A program made the position numbers and the translations under genes. The notes beneath the pieces are model-generated. The model searched no databases. It had not been told where the DNA came from and saw only the letters and a list, made by a program, of their open reading frames with translations. Below, in pieces: positions 1 through 5,459 of a DNA stretch of 12,123 nt. Source of the DNA: Lachnospiraceae bacterium (GTDB taxonomy: Bacteria; Bacillota; Clostridia; Lachnospirales; Lachnospiraceae); contig DOWG01000286.1 in assembly GCA_003519685.1 (NCBI GenBank), positions 1-12,123 of the forward strand, in the 5' to 3' direction. Position 1 is the stretch's first letter. Every line of letters starts with the position of its first letter.

Positions 1-11
1 GATCGGAGCTA

Positions 12-49
12 AAGATCATGAACGTTCTTTTTGTTCATGATATGATTTT
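12..49. repeat. Hairpin-forming inverted repeat downstream of fetB
   Basis: A 9-bp perfect inverted repeat (ATCATGAAC / GTTCATGAT) with a T-rich loop of about 9 bases lies near the left edge. It could act as a 3' processing or termination structure for the fetAB transcript, but read from the minus strand it is not followed by a clear T-run, so terminator function is uncertain. Confidence 0.4.
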
Positions 50-59
50 GAAAAATGAT

Positions 60-109
60 ATCCGATAAGGAGTATTTGAAGCGAAAGCGTCTCCGAATCG
101 GATACATTT
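60..109. repeat. Stem-loop adjoining repeat copy 1
   Basis: An 8-bp inverted repeat (TATCCGAT / ATCGGATA) encloses a second short stem (GGAG / CTCC) and a GCGAAAGC tetraloop-like apex. It lies immediately before the first copy of the 36-base repeat, as a different hairpin does before copy 2. The pairing is seen directly. Its role as part of a composite element is inferred. Confidence 0.5.
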
Positions 110-118
110 ATTGAAATC

Positions 119-154
119 ATAGCATGGTATACATGTCGGGTGTGAATAGTAACA
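119..154 (+). repeat. Dispersed 36-base repeat, copy 1
   Basis: This segment matches positions 1995-2030 at 30 of 36 bases by eye. The conserved blocks are CATGGTATACA, GGTGTGAA and AGTAACA. It sits just past the fetB stop codon. Each copy is preceded by an unrelated hairpin, so the unit may be a variable hairpin plus constant box. I do not recognise a named element. Confidence 0.6.
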
Positions 155-168
155 AATTCTCCATCCTC

Positions 169-942
169 CTACAATTGAATCTGGTTGCGTTCATTATACA
201 AGGTTCGATAACCGAAATTCAATGTACAGAATACCGTCAGGCAAACCGATGTACAAATTGCAATCATAATCGCAATCTGGTACATGATCGCCGTTGTTGG
301 TTCCGTTCCGGACAAAATCTGCCCGGTCATCATACCGGGAAGGGAAATGATACCCATGCCGAGCATATTGTTCATGGTTGGAAGTAAAGCAGTCTCCAAT
401 GCATTGTTCACAAACGGAAGTAATATTTTCTTCGGTGTAACCCCCAGATTCAAGAGTGCTTCTATTCTATTTCTCTGAGTTTTTATATTCTCCATAAAGG
501 TCTTCATTCCAAGCGTGACCCCGGTCATTGCGTTGCCAATAATCATACCTGCCAGCGGTATGGTATACTGCGGGTTGAAGAAACTCTCGCCGACAACGGC
601 TAATATAAAGTAGGCAAGAACAAACAACCCGGAAAAAGTCAGGGATAACGATATTGCAATCTTAAAATTTCTATTAATGTCTTTGTTTTTAGATAGCACT
701 CTTTGAATCGAGAATGCGATCATAACCACCAGATACAGAATTACGAACAGCGGATGTGGATTTTTAAAAATGTACGTAAGAATCAGTCCTGCCAGAACCA
801 GCTGAACGGTCATTCTTAAACTTGCAACGATCAGCAGTTTCGTCTGGTTGATTTTTGATTTCTTCATAATTGCTAAAATGATAAGTAGAAGCAGATAAAT
901 TAGACTAAATTGCAGAATGTTCAATTTTACAATACTATTCAT
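169..942 (-). CDS. fetB: FetB/YbbM-type ABC transporter permease (UPF0014)
   Basis: This is a 257-residue, highly hydrophobic integral membrane protein with about seven predicted membrane segments, the usual size for the FetB/YbbM (UPF0014) family. The diagnostic stretches are GMIIGNAMTG in mid-protein and LPTMNNMLGMGIISLPGMM followed by TGQILSG and YQIAIM in the C-terminal half. In Escherichia coli FetA and FetB form an iron exporter, so export of iron or another metal from the cytoplasm is the likely role. The ATPase partner lies just upstream with a 148-bp spacer. I place the start at 942: an in-frame ATG at 954 lacks a ribosome binding site, whereas GAGGTTGAA sits at good distance from the 942 ATG. 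That leader belongs to the motif shared by four genes here. Metal specificity is inferred from the family only. Confidence 0.88.
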   Translation of the reverse strand: MNSIVKLNILQFSLIYLLLLIILAIMKKSKINQTKLLIVASLRMTVQLVLAGLILTYIFKNPHPLFVILYLVVMIAFSIQRVLSKNKDINRNFKIAISLSLTFSGLFVLAYFILAVVGESFFNPQYTIPLAGMIIGNAMTGVTLGMKTFMENIKTQRNRIEALLNLGVTPKKILLPFVNNALETALLPTMNNMLGMGIISLPGMMTGQILSGTEPTTAIMYQIAIMIAICTSVCLTVFCTLNFGYRTLYNERNQIQL

Positions 943-970
943 TTTCAACCTCATTTCTACGCGGCTTTTT
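943..970 (-). promoter_or_regulatory. Shared leader motif before fetB
   Basis: On the minus strand this reads AAAAAGCCGCG, TA, then GAAATGAGGTTGAA directly before the start codon. The AAAAAGCCG part can pair with CGGCTTTT at about 999-1006, making a stem just ahead of the ribosome binding site. Related segments precede the genes starting at 3160, 4211 and 11317. Confidence 0.55.
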
Positions 971-982
971 GCACATCACAAG

Positions 983-1000
983 TTTGATTTGAGTATCAAA
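983..1000. repeat. Palindromic box B between fetA and fetB
   Basis: A near-palindrome, TTGATTTGAGTATCAA at its core, lies about 40 bases before the fetB start. Reverse-complemented it matches box A at 1084-1101 with one mismatch over 17 bases. It could be an operator or one arm of a long RNA hairpin. It is not a recognisable Fur or DtxR box. Confidence 0.5.
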
Positions 1001-1083
1001 AGCCGATTTATAAATTAACTTCATCAGTTTGCACAATTTACACATTGATAAGTAATCGGAAACAAATTTCATTCGCAACACGT

Positions 1084-1101
1084 TTGATACTCATATCAAG
1101 T
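1084..1101. repeat. Palindromic box A overlapping the fetA stop
   Basis: On the minus strand the core reads TTGATATGAGTATCAAA, a 6-bp inverted repeat around TGAG. The fetA stop codon TGA lies inside it. It can fold on itself or pair with box B at 983-1000, giving two alternative structures in the intergenic RNA. Confidence 0.5.
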
Positions 1102-1726
1102 TTGTATCTCCGATCAGGATAATATTTTCTGCAAATGCATTAACGATCTGATTATCATGACTAACGATAATGATCGTTATTTCCTTTTCCCTGCAGAAGT
1201 CAATTATATTTTGAATGACCACTTTACTGTTTTCCTTGTCCAATGCGGAAGTCGGTTCATCCAGCATAATCACTTTGGGCAGAAAGGATAAAAAGATTGC
1301 TATATAAACTCTCTGCCTCTCTCCGCCGGACATTGTTGTACAATCCTTATCGAGAGGGAACGAAATTTGACACATCTGCAAATACTCCACCATACGATCC
1401 TTCGCCGGAACCTCTATGCCTCTATATTCATAGAATTGCCGGAAATTTTCCTGTATGGAAGTATCAAACAGATAAACCGACTGACTAATTAAGGACACGT
1501 CTTTCCTGAGTTCTATGGTATCAATTTCTGATATTTTCCTGCCCTGATACCAGATCTCCCCGCCGCTCGGCGTTAATGTACCATTAAATAACCGAAGCAG
1601 AGTGGATTTACCGGTTCCGCTCCTGCCCACGATAAAATTCACCTTCCCCTTCTGTATTTGTATATCCTGATAATGAATTGTATCATGAAAAGATAAATTT
1701 TTCGTTTCTAATATAACCTTCTCCAT
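1091..1726 (-). CDS. fetA: FetA/YbbL-type ABC transporter ATPase
   Basis: This is a 211-residue ABC ATPase. Walker A GRSGTGKS is at about residues 34-41, the Q-loop glutamine at 82 in LISQS, the signature MSGGERQR at 132-139, Walker B VIMLDE at 152-157 followed by PTSALD, and the switch histidine at 190. The compact size with no membrane part fits FetA/YbbL, and the next gene downstream is the matching FetB permease, so the two should form one exporter in the cytoplasmic membrane. The start at 1726 has GGTGAAGGA immediately upstream. The stop codon falls inside a palindrome that is repeated inverted before fetB. The sequence alone would fit other small ABC ATPases. The neighbour decides the name. 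Confidence 0.88.
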   Translation of the reverse strand: MEKVILETKNLSFHDTIHYQDIQIQKGKVNFIVGRSGTGKSTLLRLFNGTLTPSGGEIWYQGRKISEIDTIELRKDVSLISQSVYLFDTSIQENFRQFYEYRGIEVPAKDRMVEYLQMCQISFPLDKDCTTMSGGERQRVYIAIFLSFLPKVIMLDEPTSALDKENSKVVIQNIIDFCREKEITIIIVSHDNQIVNAFAENIILIGDTNLI

Positions 1727-1761
1727 TCCTTCACCATCTTTCTTATATGATGCTAACTTTC

Positions 1762-1789
1762 ATAATATTCTGATTTCGTTATGTAGCAA
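1762..1789 (-). promoter_or_regulatory. Possible promoter for fetAB
   Basis: On the minus strand TTGCTA is followed after 16 bases by TATTAT, about 36 bases before the fetA start. The boxes deviate from consensus and the region is AT-rich, so chance matches are likely. The rest of 1790-1945 shows no gene or clear structure. Confidence 0.3.
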
Positions 1790-1948
1790 GCCTTTATCAT
1801 CCTTATCATTTCGTCCTATTGCAATCATTTCCCAATTAAAAATTACCGCTATCTTATAGGATATGCATAAAAAGCAACACCTTCATTCTATACTATTTTT
1901 CAAATCTTATCAATTGCTATGGATGTCATAAGTTATTAAAAGAGTTTG

Positions 1949-1979
1949 ATAGGAAATTGCAAGCGAGCTTGCATTTCCT
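1949..1979. repeat. Stem-loop adjoining repeat copy 2
   Basis: An inverted repeat (GGAAA, one bulged T, TGCAAG / CTTGCA, TTTCC) forms a stem of about 11 bp around a four-base CGAG loop. It precedes the second 36-base repeat with similar spacing to the unrelated hairpin before copy 1. No T-run follows closely on either strand. Confidence 0.5.
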
Positions 1980-1994
1980 CCTTCCGTTTTTATT

Positions 1995-2030
1995 ATAACA
2001 TGGTATACAGGATAGGTGTGAACAGTAACA
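1995..2030 (+). repeat. Dispersed 36-base repeat, copy 2
   Basis: Second copy of the element at 119-154, in the same orientation, with CATGGTATACA, GGTGTGAA and AGTAACA conserved. It lies just upstream of the promoter for the 43-residue protein. Confidence 0.6.
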
Positions 2031-2063
2031 TTTAGCGGGACTACCTTAAATTTGAAATTATAC

Positions 2064-2092
2064 TGGACGAAATTAGAATAGTTCATTATAAT
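2064..2092 (+). promoter_or_regulatory. Sigma-A-type promoter for the small Lys-rich gene
   Basis: TGGACG at 2064-2069 is followed after 17 bases by a perfect TATAAT at 2087-2092. Transcription would start near 2099, about 38 bases before the ATG at 2137. Confidence 0.6.
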
Positions 2093-2136
2093 GGCATTAT
2101 AGGTGTAAATTATATACAAATCAAAGGAGTGATTTC

Positions 2137-2268
2137 ATGGCAAATAAGAACATTAAAAAAGAAACGAAAAAGAAGAAAAAGACAGATTCCAGCATCCTGA
2201 ATTCCTTTAAACCTATGACATCTGAGCCTGAGCTGGTAAAAAAGCCCCGAAAGGGTATTTCCTCCTAA
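2137..2268 (+). CDS. Small Lys-rich protein, 43 residues
   Basis: A 44-codon reading frame (stop included) is preceded by AAAGGAG seven bases before the ATG and by a TATAAT promoter, so it is very probably translated. The N-terminal third is extremely basic (MANKNIKKETKKKKK), the middle is Ser/Phe/Pro-containing, and the C-terminal part has PELVKKPRKG. There is no signal peptide, membrane segment or cysteine pair. Its size and charge would fit a nucleic-acid- or ribosome-associated protein, but no function can be assigned. It is one of only two small plus-strand genes of ordinary size here and is monocistronic. No clear intrinsic terminator follows within about 200 bases. Confidence 0.7.
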   Translation: MANKNIKKETKKKKKTDSSILNSFKPMTSEPELVKKPRKGISS

Positions 2269-2477
2269 TTCCAACCTGGTTTATCCCACCCTGTTACCCA
2301 CAAAAAACGTTAACTTAAAATATCTATTACAATCTCAAACGACCTGTTATTAAACCAATATAGATCATTTAGCGAGACGAATTAACCAATCTATATATGA
2401 ATTTATTTACTAAGGACAACTACAGTGAAGCAAAAATTTAATTCTAAAGAATTCACTTGCATAAATCCAATTGTTAC

Positions 2478-2503
2478 GAATTCCCCTAGCAGGGGTTCGC
2501 CTG
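2478..2503. repeat. Short hairpin in the 2269-2677 gap
   Basis: CGAA-TT-CCCC / GGGG-TTCG forms an 8-bp stem with a two-base bulge and a TAGCA loop. No T-run follows on either strand. Apart from this and the longer hairpin at 2512-2578, the 2269-2677 gap shows no gene. Confidence 0.35.
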
Positions 2504-2511
2504 TATGAATG

Positions 2512-2578
2512 AAAATACAAAATGCTGACGAAAATACCACCTTTCACTGTGTACTTCCGTCAGCATTTATTTGTATCG
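2512..2578 (-). terminator. Long hairpin, probable terminator of the YxjI-like gene
   Basis: ATGCTGACG and CGTCAGCAT pair perfectly, and the stem extends by ATACAAA / TTTGTAT across a three-base bulge, for about 16 bp in all, around a loop of about 27 bases. Read on the minus strand the 3' arm runs into TTTTGTATTTTC, so it can end transcripts from the gene that stops at 2678. The loop is unusually large for a simple terminator. Confidence 0.5.
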
Positions 2579-2677
2579 CAATACAATAGAGCCACCAGCT
2601 GCGAGTAAGTCTGAGCCGGAATAAAAAACATAATATCCATGGTATAGCAATAACTGATTTTGTCAAGTAACGATCAA

Positions 2678-3160
2678 CTATCCATTATTCTCATTATGCA
2701 TGCAATTATCGATAGCAATCACGAATGCGCAGAAGAAGCCTGCATTCTCCGCTTCCGGTATATCCAGTTCATAGCTGTCGCCCCAGGAAAGCCATTTTTT
2801 ACGAACACTGCCAAAATACAGGCCATCCTTGTAGATTTCATAATCCATACTAAAGAAATCTCCATTGAGGGTAAAGCTGCCATAGCAGCTGTCTACATTT
2901 AACTTTGATTTAAAAAGAGTAAACTCCTGGCTAATAGAAGCACAAAGCGTATTATTCCTATATATTTCGTACTTTGCCAAAAAGAAGGTGATTCTTCTTT
3001 TAATATAGTACAATTCCTGTCCATTCAGGTCATATAGGTGAAGCTTTGCACCAATTGTAAAAAGCTCGCTCTTTACATCGAATACTACATTCTCATTCGC
3101 ATCATAGATATCATATTTATCACCCAGTGAAAAAACTCTCTGCTTAATATATAATTTCAT
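2678..3160 (-). CDS. LURP-one-related/YxjI-like protein
   Basis: A 160-residue soluble protein built of short beta-strand repeats such as KYDIYDANENVVFDVK, KLHLYDLNGQELYYIKRRI and KYEIYRNN, the pattern of the LOR/YxjI (Tubby-like) fold. Family length is about 160-170 residues, so it appears complete. The biochemical role of bacterial members is poorly known. No catalytic residues are apparent, and the C-terminal helix (FFCAFVIAIDNC) is hydrophobic, as in Tubby-like folds. The start is placed at 3160, where GAGG lies seven bases upstream. An in-frame ATG at 3172 lacks a ribosome binding site. It lies 115 bp after the CPBP protease gene on the same strand without a clear intervening terminator, so the two may be cotranscribed. 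Confidence 0.8.
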   Translation of the reverse strand: MKLYIKQRVFSLGDKYDIYDANENVVFDVKSELFTIGAKLHLYDLNGQELYYIKRRITFFLAKYEIYRNNTLCASISQEFTLFKSKLNVDSCYGSFTLNGDFFSMDYEIYKDGLYFGSVRKKWLSWGDSYELDIPEAENAGFFCAFVIAIDNCMHNENNG

Positions 3161-3190
3161 AATTAACCTCATTCTTGTGCTGCTTTTTGC
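3161..3190 (-). promoter_or_regulatory. Shared leader motif before the YxjI-like gene
   Basis: The minus strand reads GCAAAAAGCAGCAC, then AAGAATGAGGTTAATT before the start codon. It is a diverged copy of the fetB and ilvC leaders. CTGC and GCAG flanking AAAAA can form a 4-bp hairpin. Confidence 0.5.
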
Positions 3191-3275
3191 AGGAAGGAAG
3201 TGAATTCCGCCTTAACTTGTAGCGAAAGAATAACACATATTTTTCGATTTACTAAAACACTCAATCCTACGATTC

Positions 3276-4211
3276 CTATGCATTTATTATGACATTCCCT
3301 TTGTTTCTTTTTTCTTCCCGCATCAGAAGAATTGCTACTACTATAGCCGTAAGAATAAATGCAATTCCTCCGATCACTCCGGTTGGTGCCGGTCCAATAA
3401 AAGGATTTCCTCCGTCCTTTGTAAAATAGACAGCAATCGAAGCAAAACCATTGATACTTCCATGTGCAATGACTGCAGGCAGGCAGCTTTTTGTTTTTAA
3501 TGTGACATAGGAGAAAATCGTTCCCATAACAATGCAAAAAAGGCACATCGCAAAGATTCCAAGATACGGATAGTCCGCATATCCCAAACCATAATTGTGA
3601 CCCAATATGGTTAACGGCGCATGCCACAGCCCCCAGATCACTCCGTTAATTAACAGCATCGGAATTATCTTGAATCTCTCCGACATCTTCGGCAGAAGGT
3701 ATCCTCTCCAGCCCCACTCTTCCCCGAAGCAGGTAATCGCATTCAAGATCGGCGCCATCAGAATCGCAACCACTGTCTGACCGGCTATCATATTCCTCAA
3801 TTGCGAGGCCTCCATCGTAAGACCATTGGCCTTATATACGGAGGCAAGATACTCCATGTTAAAAGTAAGATTATTCGGGTATATAAGAAAATAAATAACA
3901 GCGCCCAGGATCGTTAAAGCAACCGGTCCAAACCATGCAAATAAATAGTACTTCACGTTCCCCTTCAGATTGGGACGAATCCAGGAATCTGCAAAGCCTT
4001 CCTTCGTAATCAGCCGAGTAATCACCACGCCGATTGCAGGGATAAACATCGCCATAGCAACCAATAATTGTCCAACCGCTTGGATTTCTTTATTACCGGA
4101 ATGAAGCAATCTCCCGACAACACCGATTTCATAAAGATAGGTAATCCCAAATGTAACTCCCAGAAAAATCAATATTCTCTTTGCGTTAATATCAAACTCT
4201 TTCTTTTTCAT
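3276..4211 (-). CDS. CPBP family intramembrane metalloprotease
   Basis: A 311-residue polytopic membrane protein with roughly eight hydrophobic segments. The CPBP (CAAX protease and bacteriocin-processing, formerly ABI) motifs are present in order: EEWGWRGYL (Glu164, Glu165, Arg169), then WGLWHAPL (His197), then HGSINGF (His250, Asn254). These residues line the metal site in the Rce1/CPBP family, so an active protease in the cytoplasmic membrane is likely. Substrates of such bacterial enzymes vary (bacteriocin immunity or maturation, membrane protein turnover), and no bacteriocin precursor is visible nearby. The start at 4211 follows GGTGGAG. A short upstream frame (4208-4243) ends by overlapping this ATG. 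A leader segment related to those of fetB and ilvC lies at 4238-4258. Confidence 0.88.
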   Translation of the reverse strand: MKKKEFDINAKRILIFLGVTFGITYLYEIGVVGRLLHSGNKEIQAVGQLLVAMAMFIPAIGVVITRLITKEGFADSWIRPNLKGNVKYYLFAWFGPVALTILGAVIYFLIYPNNLTFNMEYLASVYKANGLTMEASQLRNMIAGQTVVAILMAPILNAITCFGEEWGWRGYLLPKMSERFKIIPMLLINGVIWGLWHAPLTILGHNYGLGYADYPYLGIFAMCLFCIVMGTIFSYVTLKTKSCLPAVIAHGSINGFASIAVYFTKDGGNPFIGPAPTGVIGGIAFILTAIVVAILLMREEKRNKGNVIINA

Positions 4212-4243
4212 ACCACTTCTCCACCCTTTCTTTTTTTACTCAT
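4208..4243 (-). other. Possible upstream mini-ORF overlapping the CPBP start
   Basis: The ATG inside the shared leader motif opens an 11-residue frame (MSKKRKGGEVV) whose TGA overlaps the CPBP start codon as ATGA. Such overlaps can couple translation. The upstream ATG has only a weak ribosome binding site, so translation is uncertain. Confidence 0.3.
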
Positions 4244-4258
4244 TTCCGCGTGGCTTTT
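4238..4258 (-). promoter_or_regulatory. Shared leader motif before the CPBP gene
   Basis: The minus strand reads AAAAGCCACGCGGAAATGAG, matching the fetB and ilvC leaders apart from a few substitutions, but it lies about 30 bases further from its start codon. GTGG just upstream can pair with CCAC inside it. Confidence 0.45.
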
Positions 4259-4287
4259 GGTCTTGCCCACTAAATCCTGCTATTTGA

Positions 4288-4316
4288 ATAATATAATATA
4301 TTAACTGCGTAAGCAA
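4288..4316 (-). promoter_or_regulatory. Probable promoter for the CPBP gene
   Basis: On the minus strand TTGCTT is followed after 17 bases by TATTAT. Transcription would start near 4281, leaving a leader of about 70 bases that includes the shared motif. Confidence 0.45.
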
Positions 4317-4382
4317 CAGATTTATTGCAATCTTAATGTAAAATTAATCCACCTCTTATATATAGTAATAATTGAAGTACGA

Positions 4383-4410
4383 AAAAGCTGCCCATAGGAC
4401 AGCTTTTTAA
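4383..4410 (-). terminator. Intrinsic terminator after the DUF1062 remnant
   Basis: AAAAAGCTG-CC / GG-CAGCTTTTT with loop TAT is a classic Rho-independent terminator. The symmetric A and T runs make it potentially bidirectional. It closes the CD3324/DUF1062 transcript. Confidence 0.8.
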
Positions 4411-4417
4411 TAAATCG

Positions 4418-4777
4418 TTACATTATCGTGATCGTAAAGCTCATCCCGTTCTTAACCCTGGACTTTAACGGATGATTGCCGGTTTTCTCACAGATCAGAT
4501 GCTTTTGATCCATACTTTTAATTTTGCTTCTGGACAGATGCAGCGTATCGCTTAGAAGCTTATCCACCCTCAGCTCGGTCGGATACTCGCATCGGATGTC
4601 GATTGCAAGCTGATTTTCCTCTCTGCAACAGGTATCCTTTTCCCGTCTTTTTACTATATAATCCACTTCCTCCAGCATTAGCTCCACACCATTTTTACTG
4701 TGAATGCCTTTGTCAAAGCTATATTTCTCAACCAATTCCCGGTCATTGGAAGCGAACTTATCATAGGTAGGATTCTC
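4418..4777 (-). pseudogene. 5'-truncated DUF1062 gene
   Basis: The 119 sense codons upstream of the stop keep the C-terminal part of a DUF1062 protein: NDRELVEKYSFDKGIHSKNGVE would match the family's middle region, and ELRVDKLLSDTLHLSRSKIK its RNA-binding S4-like-looking end. Full-length DUF1062 proteins are about 170-200 residues and begin with a Cys-rich part that is absent here. No ATG with a ribosome binding site opens the frame. It emerges instead from the 3' end of the CD3324 gene in a shifted frame at an A7 run (4778-4784). A deletion that removed the N-terminal half and joined the rest to the upstream gene explains this best. The remaining C-terminal reading is intact. Function of the family is unknown. 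Confidence 0.75.
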
Positions 4778-5042
4778 TTTTTTTATTTAATACAATTCTT
4801 TGAATACTTTTTATGGACAGATAATACCGATCTGCAAGGGAATCGGTAGACATCCCATTAAGATAATTCGCATAAATACTTGAATTCCTTGTTTCCAGTT
4901 CCTCCCGTATCGTTGTATTACTGCCCCAGGCTTTTCGATTCCTGTCTTTCTTCGGAATATAGATATATTCTCCATCCACATAATCCTGTATTAACTCTAC
5001 CAGTTCTAATGGCAGAACATGACTTGCCTTCTTATAGCTCAT
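4761..5042 (-). CDS. CD3324-family (Mor-like helix-turn-helix) protein
   Basis: A 93-residue protein beginning MSYKKASHVLPLELVELIQ, with GEYIYIPKK at residues 24-32 and a C-terminal helix-turn-helix region (SLADRYYLSIKSIQRIV). This is the pattern of the CD3324 family, small clostridial proteins related to the Mor transcription activator, so DNA binding is inferred. AGGAGG six bases before the ATG at 5042 fixes the start. The last residues after an A7 run (RESYL) are unlike a normal ending and are encoded by DUF1062-derived DNA, so the original C-terminus has probably been replaced. Removing one A from the run would give a single frame of about 205 codons through the DUF1062 remnant. Confidence 0.8.
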   Translation of the reverse strand: MSYKKASHVLPLELVELIQDYVDGEYIYIPKKDRNRKAWGSNTTIREELETRNSSIYANYLNGMSTDSLADRYYLSIKSIQRIVLNKKRESYL

Positions 5043-5049
5043 ATTGCCC

Positions 5050-5073
5050 TCCTAAATAAATGAACTCTTTTAG
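5050..5073 (-). promoter_or_regulatory. Hairpin covering the CD3324 ribosome binding site
   Basis: CCTAAA and TTTAGG pair across a loop of about 12 bases. The 3' arm overlaps the first bases of the AGGAGG ribosome binding site, so folding would reduce translation initiation. Pairing is seen in sequence; regulation is inferred. Confidence 0.4.
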
Positions 5074-5075
5074 GA

Positions 5076-5122
5076 ATAGCAAAGGCTATTTTTCACTTTC
5101 ACGTTGCAATAGCCCCTGCTAT
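5076..5122 (-). promoter_or_regulatory. 15-bp leader stem before the CD3324 gene
   Basis: Arms at 5076-5090 and 5108-5122 pair over 15 bp, two of them G-U in the RNA, around a 17-base loop. The stop codon of the leader ORF at 5119-5145 lies in the 5' arm, so a ribosome there would open the stem. No T-run follows, so this is not a terminator. Confidence 0.55.
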
Positions 5123-5145
5123 GCAAACATAATATATCTTGTCAT
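5119..5145 (-). CDS. Possible 8-residue leader peptide (MTRYIMFA)
   Basis: A nine-codon frame (stop included) has AAAGGAG nine bases upstream of its ATG. It ends within the 5' arm of a 15-bp stem that precedes a second hairpin over the CD3324 ribosome binding site. That layout resembles translational attenuation of antibiotic-inducible genes, where ribosome stalling on the leader changes folding downstream. I do not recognise the peptide as a known leader. Its downstream gene here is a small regulator followed by a broken gene. Confidence 0.45.
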   Translation of the reverse strand: MTRYIMFA

Positions 5146-5175
5146 AAAGGCTTTCTCCTTTCCTGTGAATTTAAT

Positions 5176-5205
5176 TTTATAACATTTTCTAATATATTTA
5201 CTTAA
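5176..5205 (-). promoter_or_regulatory. Possible promoter for the leader/CD3324 unit
   Basis: TTAAGT and TATAAA are separated by 18 bases on the minus strand, about 30 bases before the leader ATG. The match is weak and the DNA very AT-rich. Confidence 0.3.
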
Positions 5206-5288
5206 GGGTACATATACTACCTCTAAATTAATGATATGAGCACCCATAAGCTTTACCGCTTAGCATATGCAGAAAGGATCGGTATAGT

Positions 5289-5459
5289 ATGGATAAAATC
5301 TCTCTTGAAGATTATGACTTAGCCAATATCACAGAGGACGAAATAAGAAAGATCAACGATCTTGAGCAATCCATCAGCTCCTCTTTAAGAAAAGACATTA
5401 TACTAATTGCATATCAAAAGAAAGATCCTGATATCGGCCGAGGCGGCTTTAAATGTTAA
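5289..5459 (+). CDS. Small hypothetical protein, 56 residues
   Basis: A 57-codon frame opens at an ATG ten bases after AAAGGA. The product is acidic at the N-terminus (MDKISLEDYDLANITEDEIRK), then predicted helical (NDLEQSISSSLRKDIILIAYQKK), ending in DIGRGGFKC with a single C-terminal Cys. No signal peptide or known domain is recognised. The amphipathic composition with no stop over 56 codons supports a real gene, but no strong promoter is seen. It converges on the ABC-F gene, and the two stops overlap by 11 bases, leaving no room for an ordinary terminator between them. Confidence 0.6.
   Translation: MDKISLEDYDLANITEDEIRKINDLEQSISSSLRKDIILIAYQKKDPDIGRGGFKC

Noticed and set aside
1910..2119. 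69-residue minus-strand frame over repeat copy 2
   Set aside because: It runs across the hairpin, the repeat box and the promoter of the small gene, with no ribosome binding site.
3169..3627. 152-residue minus-strand frame overlapping the CPBP gene
   Set aside because: Its Cys/Trp-rich composition is typical of an out-of-frame shadow, and the CPBP frame carries the conserved motifs.
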